64,000 nt of DNA from Clostridium sp. AM22-11AC. GTDB lineage: Bacteria > Bacillota > Clostridia > Lachnospirales > Lachnospiraceae. Both the position numbers and the translations under genes were made by a program. The notes beneath the pieces are model-generated. The model was given only the letters and a program-made list of their open reading frames with translations, did no database searches and was not told the DNA's origin. The DNA is taken from positions 434,001-498,000 of the forward strand of contig NZ_QUCM01000001.1 of the NCBI RefSeq assembly GCF_003473545.1, in the 5' to 3' direction. Below are positions 1 through 8,646 of this stretch, piece by piece. The first letter of the stretch is position 1; every line of letters starts with the position of its first letter.

Positions 1-645
1 CTTACTGACCACATTCTGTTTTTTCATCCCTGACATATCTGCAATCTGTTCTGTTTTCAGACAGTTATCCACAGACCTGCCAAAATTTTTTTTATTTTTC
101 CACAGGAAAATTGCCGTAATCCCCAGAGCAAGCAGCAACGCCAGCTTTCTCCAGAGCCCGATTCCCCCATGTCCTGTAAGAGATACTGCACATACAAGGA
201 CCATCCATGCTGCGCTTCCGGTGGTCAGCCCCAGAAGGATCTTCTCCCAGACAGGAAAAACAACTTTGTTTTTTCTTCCAATATTTTCCAAAAAACAGTT
301 GTTGATGCAAATGCCATATCCAGCCAGCGTTCCCATCCACACACCAGCCCCTATCAGCGGGATCAGTATCCTGTGTCCCCAGAGGAACAAAAGCCAGCCG
401 GGTATCAGACAGGCTATAGCCAGTCCTCTTTTTTCCCTGCTTTTTACTGCCAGGCATAACCACCATAAATTCCATAAAAACAGGACAGACAGTTCCATTA
501 GCATCCGTCCTGTTTCTTTCTTTTGTAATGTTCTCCCCAAAGGGCCATGAAGTATCAGTCTGTTTGCAGCTGTCCCGATCAGAGCAATTGCCACCACCCA
601 GAATACAGCCAGCAAAAGACCTTCTTTCCCTCGTCTACTCCCCAT
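1..645 (-). CDS. Partial polytopic membrane protein
   Basis: The minus strand is open from an ATG at 645 to the window edge (215 codons, no stop), so the 3' end is missing. A weak ribosome site (AAGGA) precedes the ATG. The protein starts MGSRRGKEGLLLAVFWVVAI and has several hydrophobic stretches (about residues 10-28, 50-66, 78-105, 140-155 and 168-182) separated by Lys/Arg-rich loops, so it is an integral membrane protein. I do not recognise the family. It follows a GT2 gene and the heptose genes on the same strand, so a role in glycan assembly or transfer is plausible by context only. The region is easy to miss because the frame has no stop inside the window. Confidence 0.7.
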   Translation of the reverse strand, partial: MGSRRGKEGLLLAVFWVVAIALIGTAANRLILHGPLGRTLQKKETGRMLMELSVLFLWNLWWLCLAVKSREKRGLAIACLIPGWLLFLWGHRILIPLIGAGVWMGTLAGYGICINNCFLENIGRKNKVVFPVWEKILLGLTTGSAAWMVLVCAVSLTGHGGIGLWRKLALLLALGITAIFLWKNKKNFGRSVDNCLKTEQIADMSGMKKQNVVSK

Positions 646-668
646 TTTAACTTGTTCCTTTTAACTCT

Positions 669-1454
669 TTACTCGTATTCCTTATAAGCGGAAGAATATC
701 CCTTCATGATGAGTTTTACTACCGCTTTAGGCCAAAATCTGGCAAACATTTCTGCCTCTTCCCTGGCTCTCCGGTTGTCTTTGATGCAGGCATTTGTAGT
801 AGCGCCCTCATGGACCCGGTAATAGATCAGCGGCTTTTCCACACAGATAAACCTGCCTTTTTCTCCTGCCAGCTGTACCATGTGGTCCCAGTCTAAGGCA
901 AACTGATACTCAGACTGGACAAATGGTTCTCCCAACCGCTTTTTGCTGTAGGTTGTTGCCGGACAGCAGATGGGATTGCCAAGTACCAGGGGCATTATTT
1001 TTATCCATTTTAAACCGCAAAGAATATGAAACCGAAGGGGAAGACGTAAAAGACGCTTCACCCACAGCATTTTATCCCCGGTAATTACCTTTTTATTTTT
1101 CACAATGGCATAATCAGAGGTAAATACAGTCATATCCGGATATTTTTCAGCTGCCTTTAACAGTTCTTCCCCATAGTTTTTGCAGTACATATCGTCCTGA
1201 TGGGCAATAGTGACAAACTCTGCATCTGCCATGGAATAAGCATAGTTCCAGTCATCCCGGATATTGCTTTTTCCTTCCCGGATGTAGTAGGGCAGATCAT
1301 ATTTTTCTGCCATAGCTCCCAAAAACGGGCTTGGTGTGGAAGTACAAAGGATCACCGGCGAAGTTACATTCTGGGCTTTCAAAGACTTTATGCAGCTTTC
1401 CAGATAAGGAGAATCCCCATAGGCAGGGATCGCATATACATGCTTATGACTCAT
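669..1454 (-). CDS. GT2-family glycosyltransferase
   Basis: A 261-residue cytosolic or peripheral inverting glycosyltransferase of family 2 type. The N-terminus VYAIPAYGDSPYLESCIKSL is the usual nucleotide-sugar-binding start of GT2 enzymes. HQDDMY (about residue 85) occupies the DXD metal-binding position, and a later ALDWDHMVQLA segment fits the acceptor-side acidic motif. The ATG has a GGAGG site upstream and overlaps the end of gmhA by 11 bases, so the two are translationally coupled. Being last of the heptose genes before the membrane protein, it may transfer a heptose or another sugar of the same glycan. Donor and acceptor cannot be read from the sequence. Confidence 0.88.
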   Translation of the reverse strand: MSHKHVYAIPAYGDSPYLESCIKSLKAQNVTSPVILCTSTPSPFLGAMAEKYDLPYYIREGKSNIRDDWNYAYSMADAEFVTIAHQDDMYCKNYGEELLKAAEKYPDMTVFTSDYAIVKNKKVITGDKMLWVKRLLRLPLRFHILCGLKWIKIMPLVLGNPICCPATTYSKKRLGEPFVQSEYQFALDWDHMVQLAGEKGRFICVEKPLIYYRVHEGATTNACIKDNRRAREEAEMFARFWPKAVVKLIMKGYSSAYKEYE

Positions 1455-2085
1455 AAAAATGATCCTCCAGCATTAAGCACAGGGCATGGTATACAGGAAG
1501 ATGCAGTTCCTGGATCTTAAAGGTTTCCTGTACCGGAACGATGATAGATACATCTGAAAATTCTTTGATCCGTCCGCCGTCACGGCCGGTCAGTCCGATC
1601 ACAGTCACACCTAATGCTTTTGCTGCAGTTGCTGCATAAAGCACATTTTTAGAATTGCCGGAAGTCGTAATTCCCAGGAATACATCTCCTTTTTTAGCGT
1701 AGCCATACAGCTGCTGGGCAAATACCATATCTCCGTTTACATCATTGGAAAAAGCGGTAGTCAATGCCCCATGGCCGGTGAGTGCAATGGCCGGAAGTCC
1801 GCCCTGGAGATTTTCTGCCAGTTTTTCCCCCATCTGAGGGTCTGCTGCCTTTAAAGCCTGGGCTAGTTCTGCTGATACAGGACGGCGTTTTACAAAGCCT
1901 TTCATCAGCTCTCCTACAATATGTTCGCTGTCAGAGCAGCTTCCGCCATTGCCTGCGATCATCAGTTTCCCGCCCTTTTCATAGCAGTCTCTCATGATCT
2001 CATATGCCTTAAGGATGTCTCCTTTTACCGGCTCAAGCACCGGATAACGCTGTACTAATTCATCCAAAAATCTAAGTTCTTTCAT
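1444..2085 (-). CDS. gmhA: Sedoheptulose 7-phosphate isomerase (SIS domain)
   Basis: Predicted to isomerise D-sedoheptulose 7-phosphate to D-glycero-D-manno-heptose 7-phosphate, the first step of nucleotide-heptose synthesis. The 213-residue protein has the SIS fold marks AGNGGSCSDSEHIVGEL near the N-terminus (sugar-phosphate loop with the conserved Ser and the Asp/Glu-His cluster), TTSGNSKNVLYA in the middle and a C-terminal QELHLPVYHALCL with the conserved Glu/His. I chose the ATG at 2085, which has AGGAG ten bases upstream; a longer frame to 2148 would add a basic tail overlapping gmhB and lacks support. It lies in line with gmhB, hddA and hddC. Confidence 0.93.
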   Translation of the reverse strand: MKELRFLDELVQRYPVLEPVKGDILKAYEIMRDCYEKGGKLMIAGNGGSCSDSEHIVGELMKGFVKRRPVSAELAQALKAADPQMGEKLAENLQGGLPAIALTGHGALTTAFSNDVNGDMVFAQQLYGYAKKGDVFLGITTSGNSKNVLYAATAAKALGVTVIGLTGRDGGRIKEFSDVSIIVPVQETFKIQELHLPVYHALCLMLEDHFYES

Positions 2086-2126
2086 ATACGATTTTCTCCT
2101 TTTGCCAGAACTTCTTTTTCCAGGTT

Positions 2127-2726
2127 TTATTTTCTTTCCAGTATCCATTGTGCTGCCTGTTCAAGATCAGCTGCATAGTGGACATACGGCGGTTTTTCAC
2201 CATTTTCCTGCTGTTCTTTATGAAGCTCTGCCCCATATCCGGTTCCTACTAAAATAGAGGTGACTCCAAATTTCTGTCCGGCTTCTGTATCAAGAAGCTT
2301 GTCCCCGATCATATAGGAAGCAGCCCTGTCCACCGGAAAATCCTTTTCTGCCATTTCAAACATGCCGGTTCCCGGTTTGCGGCAATTACACACTTTTTTG
2401 TATGCACCGATACCATGTACCGGATGATGAGGGCAATAATAAAAGGCATCAATTTCTGCTCCCTCTTTTTCTAACAGCTGGTTCATATACTGGTGAAGGA
2501 TTTTTACATCTTCTTCTGTATAATACCCTCTTGCCACTCCCGCCTGGTTGGTGACTACGATCAGCTTATATCCGGCATCTTTCAGCTTCTTTAAAGCCTG
2601 GGGCACTCCCGGAAGAAGCTTCATATCTTCCGGTTTATGAAGATAATTCACTTCTTCGTTTAAAGTGCCGTCCCGGTCTAAAAATACTACTTTATTTAAT
2701 GTATGTTCCACGATATTGTTTCCCAT
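2127..2726 (-). CDS. gmhB: Heptose 1,7-bisphosphate phosphatase (HAD-IIIA)
   Basis: A HAD-superfamily phosphatase (199 residues) predicted to remove the C7 phosphate from D-glycero-D-manno-heptose 1,7-bisphosphate. Motif I is FLDRDGTLNEE with both catalytic Asp residues, motif II is VVTNQAG, and motif IV is MIGDKLLDTEAG. The loop CPHHPVHG...CNCRKPGTGM carries the Cys/His set that binds structural zinc in GmhB proteins. The start at 2726 has only a weak ribosome site; a GTG five codons further in is an alternative. It lies between hddA and gmhA. It could also be confused with histidinol phosphatase, but the neighbours settle the heptose role. Confidence 0.92.
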   Translation of the reverse strand: MGNNIVEHTLNKVVFLDRDGTLNEEVNYLHKPEDMKLLPGVPQALKKLKDAGYKLIVVTNQAGVARGYYTEEDVKILHQYMNQLLEKEGAEIDAFYYCPHHPVHGIGAYKKVCNCRKPGTGMFEMAEKDFPVDRAASYMIGDKLLDTEAGQKFGVTSILVGTGYGAELHKEQQENGEKPPYVHYAADLEQAAQWILERK

Positions 2727-2748
2727 TTCTATAACGATTTATAGTTTT

Positions 2749-3822
2749 TTATTTCAGATTAAAACAATATTCTCCGTTTGGCATCTGTACTTTTACCTTG
2801 TCATACTGCCAGCGGTCTTCGTCTGCTACCCAGCTCTGGGCGCCGCGAAGTTCAAAGTTCCAGTCAGCTAACTGTCCGCCCATAGCTTCCATACGGGCTG
2901 CTACTTTATGGCGCACATTGTATGGGCAGTACATTAACAGGTATCCGCCGCCGCCTGCTCCTAAAAGCTTTCCGCCTAACGCCCCGGCCTTTAATGCCTC
3001 TGCATACAGCTCGTCGATCTGCGGATTGGAGATCTTATTGCTCATACGCTTTTTGCTCTGCCAGCCATAGTCTAACAGCTTGCCAAAACTGTGGAGATTG
3101 CCTTTTAACAGTTCATCCTTCATGGCATAAGCCAGTGCCTTTACCTCGCACATCGCGTCAAAAGCATCTTTCTTCTCATAGTTCTGCACCTGGTCTTTGA
3201 TGATATTGGCAGAAACATGGATCTTTCCGGTATAGCATAACAGCAGGTTATACTGCAGTTCATGGATAATGTCTTTTTTAATACGCAGCGGGTTTACCAC
3301 TACATTGTTGCGTCCATGGAACTCAATGAAATTAAAGCCGCCGAAGGTTGCCGCATACTGATCCTGGTATCCGCCATCGATCTTTAAGTCTTCTCTCTCT
3401 ACCTCATATGCCAGATCAGCCATTGCATAGGCATCTAACATAATACCTTTCCACCGTGCCATAGCAGTAAGCATAGCAACCATGACGGTAGAAGAGGTTC
3501 CAAGGCCGGAGCCTGGAGGTGCATCACACTGTAAGTAAACTTCGCAGCCCTGCTTGATATCCATTGCCTTTAAGGCTGCTGTTACCAGGTCTAAGCGTCC
3601 GTCATAGACATAATTTTCATTTGTGTTGTATTTTACTGTCATATCGAAATCCAGAGAGTGGACGATGATCTGGTCATCCTTTCTTGGTACGATAGAACAA
3701 TATGCGTATTTATTAATGGTACTTCCGATAATAGCGCCGCCCTGCTGCTCACAGAATGGTGCTACATCTGTGCCGCCGCCGCCAAAGCTGACGCGAAGGG
3801 GCGCTCTGCCTCTGATCACCAT
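2749..3822 (-). CDS. hddA: Heptose 7-phosphate kinase (GHMP family)
   Basis: A 357-residue GHMP sugar kinase, predicted to phosphorylate D-glycero-D-manno-heptose 7-phosphate at C1. The N-terminus has RAPLRVSFGGGGTDVAPF, typical of HddA/fucokinase-type enzymes. The ATP loop is PPGSGLGTSSTVMVAML (about residues 100-117) and the C-terminal GHMP motif is LGGKLLGAGGGGYLLMYCP. A clear AGGAG precedes the ATG. In the known Aneurinibacillus S-layer glycan pathway, HddA gives the alpha-1,7-bisphosphate used for GDP-heptose rather than the beta form of the ADP-heptose route; pairing here with an HddC-type transferase supports the GDP route. Confidence 0.93.
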   Translation of the reverse strand: MVIRGRAPLRVSFGGGGTDVAPFCEQQGGAIIGSTINKYAYCSIVPRKDDQIIVHSLDFDMTVKYNTNENYVYDGRLDLVTAALKAMDIKQGCEVYLQCDAPPGSGLGTSSTVMVAMLTAMARWKGIMLDAYAMADLAYEVEREDLKIDGGYQDQYAATFGGFNFIEFHGRNNVVVNPLRIKKDIIHELQYNLLLCYTGKIHVSANIIKDQVQNYEKKDAFDAMCEVKALAYAMKDELLKGNLHSFGKLLDYGWQSKKRMSNKISNPQIDELYAEALKAGALGGKLLGAGGGGYLLMYCPYNVRHKVAARMEAMGGQLADWNFELRGAQSWVADEDRWQYDKVKVQMPNGEYCFNLK

Positions 3823-3857
3823 AGTTTTTCTCCTTTCGGACCCATGTATGCCGATAA

Positions 3858-4565
3858 TTAATGTACAACTCCCGTTTTTACATCTTCCTGGAACTGGAAA
3901 TATGCTTCCGGAATACCGATGTCAATGAAATAGCCGTCATTTACAAAACCGCCCAGTTTCTTTCCTTCAGAAAGCCACTTGGGGATCATCTCATTTTCAA
4001 GAGATACTTTGCCCTCCGGAATCTCCTCTAACAGGCTCTTTTTCATAAGATAAATACCGCCGTTAATGGTTCCCGGCACCGGATCTGCTGTTTTTTCATT
4101 AAATCCGGTGAGAATGCCATTTTCATCTAAAATGGCTTTGCCATAGCGGGACACATCCGGCACCTGGCGCAGCACCAGAGCCATATCCAGGTTCTGATCA
4201 TCCTGCTGTTTTGCCAGACGGGTATAGTCGATCTGGTAAAAGGTGTCTGCGTTTAACACATAAAAACGGTCTTCTGTAATAAACTTACCTGCATTTTTAA
4301 TAGCGCCCGCTGTGCCTAAAAGAGTTTCCTCATAGGCATAGGAAGCCTGGAAGCCGAATTCACTTCCGTCTTTAAAATATTCTTCCACCATGGAACCTTT
4401 GTAACCTACAGCGAAAATGATCTCTGTAATGCCGCTGCGCACCAGCTCCCTGGTCACATATTCCATAAATGGTTTATCCTCGATCAGTGCCATTGGCTTT
4501 GGTCTGTCGCTTACTACACTGCGAAGTCTGGTTCCCAAACCTCCGGCTAATAAGATTGCCTGCAT
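3858..4565 (-). CDS. hddC: Heptose-1-phosphate nucleotidyltransferase
   Basis: A 235-residue nucleotidyltransferase predicted to make GDP-D-glycero-D-manno-heptose from the 1-phosphate and GTP. It begins MQAILLAGGLGTRLR, followed by SDRPKPMALIEDKPF: the signature nucleotide and metal loop of the family. VLNADTFY supplies the second metal-binding Asp, and NGGIYLMKK the sugar-binding segment. The start at 4565 has ACAGGAG upstream; a longer frame to 4643 crosses into the intergenic hairpin region and is unlikely. With hddA, gmhB and gmhA it completes the four-step pathway. Mannose- or glucose-1-phosphate as substrate cannot be excluded from motifs alone, but context makes heptose far likelier. 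Confidence 0.9.
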   Translation of the reverse strand: MQAILLAGGLGTRLRSVVSDRPKPMALIEDKPFMEYVTRELVRSGITEIIFAVGYKGSMVEEYFKDGSEFGFQASYAYEETLLGTAGAIKNAGKFITEDRFYVLNADTFYQIDYTRLAKQQDDQNLDMALVLRQVPDVSRYGKAILDENGILTGFNEKTADPVPGTINGGIYLMKKSLLEEIPEGKVSLENEMIPKWLSEGKKLGGFVNDGYFIDIGIPEAYFQFQEDVKTGVVH

Positions 4566-4653
4566 TTTATTCTCCTGTTCTGTTTTTCCCTTTTTTGCAG
4601 TGCTAACCTCCAAAATGCTACACATTTTCTCGGTCGCGGGCATTCGCCCTATG

Positions 4654-4717
4654 AAAAAACTTCTCAGCCGTATCTTCGGAAAGTAAACTTTTCTCAGTTT
4701 CGTCTGAGAAGTTTTTT
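4654..4717. terminator. Bidirectional intrinsic terminator candidate
   Basis: Perfect 14-base inverted arms (4654-4667 and 4704-4717), each with six A or T at the outer end, enclose a 36-base loop. It lies just 3' of the 1304-residue gene on the minus strand and upstream of hddC, so the heptose genes probably have their own promoter or depend on read-through. Confidence 0.7.
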
Positions 4718-4731
4718 CGCATTGCTCATTG

Positions 4732-7700
4732 CTATCGCGAAAAGTCTTCCTCTATTACCTTCCATGCCCCATCCATGCTGAAGTGTTCCCTGATATACTT
4801 CTGGGTTCCTTCGCACATCTGGCGGCAGCGGTCATTATCCTGATACAAAGCTACTGTCTTATCTGCAAATGTCTTTGGATCATCTTCTACTTCAAGAACC
4901 TGCTCTACCTGCGGTATGCCTTCGGCACCGGTGCTGGTGGTAATGATCGGTGCGCCGTTATAGATTGCTTCTACCACTTTGCCCTTTACACCTGCACCGT
5001 AACGCAGGGGAACTACCACTACCTTGCAAGAAGCATACAGGTTTGCCAGCTCTTCTTCACTGACAAAGCCCTTGATGATGATACCGTTTCCAGGCTGCTC
5101 TAAGGCTTTGATCTCATCTGTTACCTTGGAACCGACTACATAGAATTTAATATCCGGCAGCTGCTCCCTGATATACGGGAAGATTTCCTTTGCAAACCAG
5201 AGCACAGCATCTGCATTCGGCGGATGGGCAAAACCGCCCACAAACAGCAGTCCTTCTCTCTTTGCAAAGTCTTCCTGGATATTTGTCAGGAAGTGATCGT
5301 ATACATACGCAGTAATGGCTTTTGCCTTGATTTCTGGATCAATAGCATGAATGGCGTTGATCTCCACATAAGACGGATAATAGGAAATAGCCGCCTTGCG
5401 CATCATGGAAAGTTCAATGGCCCTCCAGTAATCAGCCTCTCTCTTAATATTAATATCCCCGGTCAGCTCATATTCACGGCCCAGACGTAAGAAGTGCAGG
5501 TCATGACCATAGTAGATCACCTTGATATTGGTATTTTCCTTGATGAAGTCTACATATTTGGTAGCAATATGAGGTCTGTTCAGATAAGCAACGTCGATCT
5601 CATCTTTATTTAATTTCAGCCAGTCCCAAAGACCGGTAGCCCAGTGATCCCCATAAAGGATCTCAATTCCCATCTGCTGAAGAGTGGTAGAATATGGCTC
5701 TTCATGAAGGAAGTTATCTCCCAGGAACTTGACAACATAGCCTTTCTTTAAGAACATTTTCAGATACTGATAGGTTGTCTTGGAACCAGCGTCTTTATCA
5801 AAGGTAGGAACATAATGATCCACTACTAAAATGACTTTCTTGCCCTGACTGCGCTCTCTTGCACGGAATGGGTTTGGATTTCCGTCATTGACGCACTGCT
5901 TCTTAAACTCATCCGCCCATTTTTCCTTTAATTTCTGGCTGTTTTCCACCTGATAACGCTTTAGTCCGGTACCGTTTACATCCGTACCATTGGAAACGCC
6001 CTCAAAATGAATGACTTTGGAAAGGGGCTGGTAAACCACTCTGTAACCGGCTTTTCTTACCTCAAATGCCAGGTCAGAGTCTTCGCAGTAAGCAGGAGCA
6101 AAACGTTCATCAAAGCCGCCGATCTGCTTCCATAAATCTACTGACAGCAAAATGGCTGCACCTGAAATATAGTCTACATCTTTTACATAGTTATATTCTG
6201 CCTTATCCGGATCATCCAAACGGCCGTAATTCCAGCCGGAACCATCGCTCCAGATAATACCGCCTGCTTCCTGTAATCTTCCATCCGGGTAAACCAGCTT
6301 GGAACCAACCATACCAATGGTATCATCTGACTCGATCAGGTTCACCAGGGAAGAAAGCCAGCCTTCTGTAACCTTGGTATCATTGTTTAAGAACATGATA
6401 TACTTGCCTTTTGCAGCCTTGGCAGCCTGGTTGCAGTTGCGAAGGAAGCCCTGGTTGGTCTGGTTGCGGCAGATCACAAGGCCGTCTACAAAACGGCTAA
6501 TCTCTGCAGTAGCATCCGTAGAAACATCATCTGCAATAATAACCTCATACGTCACATCTTTGGTAAATTCCAGAATGGACTGTAAGCAGGCATAGGTATA
6601 ATGGATCTGGTTATAGCACGGAATTACAATAGAAACAGTCGGGTTCTCATATTGCGGGAAAGAAAGATGTCCGCCGGTAAGATAACCTTCTCCGATCTTA
6701 AAGTCACCTTCGATGAGGTTGCGTCCCTCTTTGGTGGCATACATTTTTCCGTATTTAACCGGATGCTTTACTGTATTAAAACTGTAATTTAAAAGTTTGC
6801 GTTTTCTGGTTCCCTTTGGAAATGCCTTGTTTACCTGTTCTCCCAGTTTCCGGCGCATTTTAAAGATCACTGCTTCATGTCCATTTAAATAGGTAGCCAG
6901 CTTGCCCAGTTCATTCACCTCATGGCGCAGGTCTTTGATCATCACTTCCAGGTTGGTCACATGGTTATTGGTAAGACGCAGGATCTCCTGGTCTTTCTTT
7001 ACCTGGATATTGCGCTCTTCTACCTCTGCCTGAAGCTGGTTGATCCGCTCTCTTGCCTGAGCCAGTTCCTTTTCCTGGGCCTTTAATTCTTCCAGTGTCA
7101 CCAGACGCTGCTTGTAATTGCCAAGGTATCCCTGAGTACCGTCTCCATGTACCCAGGTCTGGAATGCTACTTCCATAGAAGCATAGGTTTCTGCCAGCTT
7201 CTCATCCATTCCAAACTCTTTTAAGAACTGGGTTGCATTTTCATACTCCATCAGTCCTTCATATTTATAATAGAAGTAAACCAGATTGCGGTAGCGGACA
7301 AAACCGGATGGAATTGGGAAATCAAATACCCATTCATAATCCATACAGTAAAGTCCGTCCTCAGTCTCCATCAGATTTTCAAAGAGGCCATCAATGTTGC
7401 TGACTTCATAGGAAGTATCCTGTAAGGAAAGAACATCTTCACTGTCACCAAATACCTCTTTAAACGGGTCTGTTGGAGCAAATGGCTCATTTTTAAGAAC
7501 TGCCTGTCCAAATACCTGATCGATCGCTGCTTTTAAAGCTTCTACCGGTGCTTTCTTTCCCCGGATCTGTTCTCCTAAGATCTCTGCCAGTGTTCTTCCC
7601 TTTAAAAATTCAAAGCGGACTGCCTTTTTATCTTCGGAATACACAGGTGCCAGCACTTTTACCCCGGAATTTACCTTTGATAATTTCTCATATTTTTCAC

Positions 7701-8646
7701 TCATGGAACTGATATGCCCTGCCGCCTTTTCTGTAAGAGGCGTCTTTTCCACATATCGTTTTCCATTTTCTTCCAGAATTGCAGTCCGGATCTGGAATTC
7801 TTCTTTTCTGGTACTGTTGTATTTTGCAAATACTGTCTTAAAACTCTCTGCTCCCTTAGATGCTACTGCCAGATATGCATTGGAAAACAGACCGAAGGCC
7901 TTTTCCTGCACCAGTTTATCGGAGATCTCGTCTTCATGGATGCAGGCCCAGCGCTGTCTGTCATATACTGCCGTCACATGAGGGATATCTCCCTTTCCCG
8001 GAAGATACCGGTCAGAATAAACAGATACTGCCCGCTTATATTCCGGCATAGGATAATAAAATTCCACTTTGGAAAGTCCTGCTTCTTTCAAAGCTTCTTC
8101 CAGTTCTCCCTTTGTAAATGCAGTCTCATCCTCATCATGGACAGCACCGGAAAGGAAGTTTAAACCAAGGGCATTTTCACATGCAAAGATCAGCTTGCCG
8201 TTTTCTGAAAGATATGAGGATAACCTTGTAAAGCATTCCTTAATATCCATATCCGGGCGGTCTGCACGTAAAACTACCAGATCATATTTTCCTTCTTTTT
8301 CAACTGCTTCCATTTTCTGGAAATCAGCTGCTTTCATATAGGAAATATTGGTGTGTGCTTCATTCATCTTCTGGTTCACTACCAGATTTTCGTCTCTCTC
8401 ATCTACAACTGCAACACTGGCGCAGCGCTCTGCAAGCAGACCTGTGATCACGCCATAGTCAGAACCAAGCTGCAGTACATGTTCCTGTCCTGAAAAATCC
8501 ATCCAGTCCATAAGATTGCGACGGATGTCTGAAAGGGCATAAAGGACTTCCGGGCGGCTGTCTGCCTCTAAAATTTTTAAGATTCCCTCTTTATCTGCGC
8601 CGTATTTCTTAAATAAGTCCAGAATTTCATAACTTATGTCATTCAT
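4732..8646 (-). CDS. Methyltransferase/coiled-coil/GT2/GT4 glycan megaprotein
   Basis: A 1304-residue multidomain protein. Residues 40-215 form a SAM-dependent methyltransferase (VLQLGSDYGVITGLLAE glycine loop, VVDERDE second strand). Residues 240-505 are a compact region I cannot assign firmly; CMDYEWVFDFPIP (434-446) recalls the catalytic end of kinase-like folds, but no full kinase motif set is seen. Residues 515-580 are a coiled coil. Residues 668-905 are a GT2 domain (VSIVIPCYNQ, FLNNDTKV at 752-759, CEDSDLAFE at 854-862). Residues 935-1304 are a GT4 domain ending RYGAGVKGKVVEAIYNG. No signal peptide. The gene overlaps the end of wzt by 8 bases. Methyltransferase plus coiled coil next to a Wzt with a glycan-recognition tail resembles O-antigen chain terminators of the WbdD type, here fused to two transferases; this is inference. 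Confidence 0.88.
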   Translation of the reverse strand: MNDISYEILDLFKKYGADKEGILKILEADSRPEVLYALSDIRRNLMDWMDFSGQEHVLQLGSDYGVITGLLAERCASVAVVDERDENLVVNQKMNEAHTNISYMKAADFQKMEAVEKEGKYDLVVLRADRPDMDIKECFTRLSSYLSENGKLIFACENALGLNFLSGAVHDEDETAFTKGELEEALKEAGLSKVEFYYPMPEYKRAVSVYSDRYLPGKGDIPHVTAVYDRQRWACIHEDEISDKLVQEKAFGLFSNAYLAVASKGAESFKTVFAKYNSTRKEEFQIRTAILEENGKRYVEKTPLTEKAAGHISSMSEKYEKLSKVNSGVKVLAPVYSEDKKAVRFEFLKGRTLAEILGEQIRGKKAPVEALKAAIDQVFGQAVLKNEPFAPTDPFKEVFGDSEDVLSLQDTSYEVSNIDGLFENLMETEDGLYCMDYEWVFDFPIPSGFVRYRNLVYFYYKYEGLMEYENATQFLKEFGMDEKLAETYASMEVAFQTWVHGDGTQGYLGNYKQRLVTLEELKAQEKELAQARERINQLQAEVEERNIQVKKDQEILRLTNNHVTNLEVMIKDLRHEVNELGKLATYLNGHEAVIFKMRRKLGEQVNKAFPKGTRKRKLLNYSFNTVKHPVKYGKMYATKEGRNLIEGDFKIGEGYLTGGHLSFPQYENPTVSIVIPCYNQIHYTYACLQSILEFTKDVTYEVIIADDVSTDATAEISRFVDGLVICRNQTNQGFLRNCNQAAKAAKGKYIMFLNNDTKVTEGWLSSLVNLIESDDTIGMVGSKLVYPDGRLQEAGGIIWSDGSGWNYGRLDDPDKAEYNYVKDVDYISGAAILLSVDLWKQIGGFDERFAPAYCEDSDLAFEVRKAGYRVVYQPLSKVIHFEGVSNGTDVNGTGLKRYQVENSQKLKEKWADEFKKQCVNDGNPNPFRARERSQGKKVILVVDHYVPTFDKDAGSKTTYQYLKMFLKKGYVVKFLGDNFLHEEPYSTTLQQMGIEILYGDHWATGLWDWLKLNKDEIDVAYLNRPHIATKYVDFIKENTNIKVIYYGHDLHFLRLGREYELTGDINIKREADYWRAIELSMMRKAAISYYPSYVEINAIHAIDPEIKAKAITAYVYDHFLTNIQEDFAKREGLLFVGGFAHPPNADAVLWFAKEIFPYIREQLPDIKFYVVGSKVTDEIKALEQPGNGIIIKGFVSEEELANLYASCKVVVVPLRYGAGVKGKVVEAIYNGAPIITTSTGAEGIPQVEQVLEVEDDPKTFADKTVALYQDNDRCRQMCEGTQKYIREHFSMDGAWKVIEEDFSR

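Noticed and set aside
92-475. 127-codon frame on the minus strand
   Set aside because: It has Cys/Trp/His-rich, non-protein-like composition and overlaps the hydrophobic open frame 1-645, which has better protein character and a ribosome site.
4651-4686. 11-codon plus-strand frame MKKLLSRIFGK
   Set aside because: It lies in the terminator hairpin region, has no ribosome site and is too short to support.
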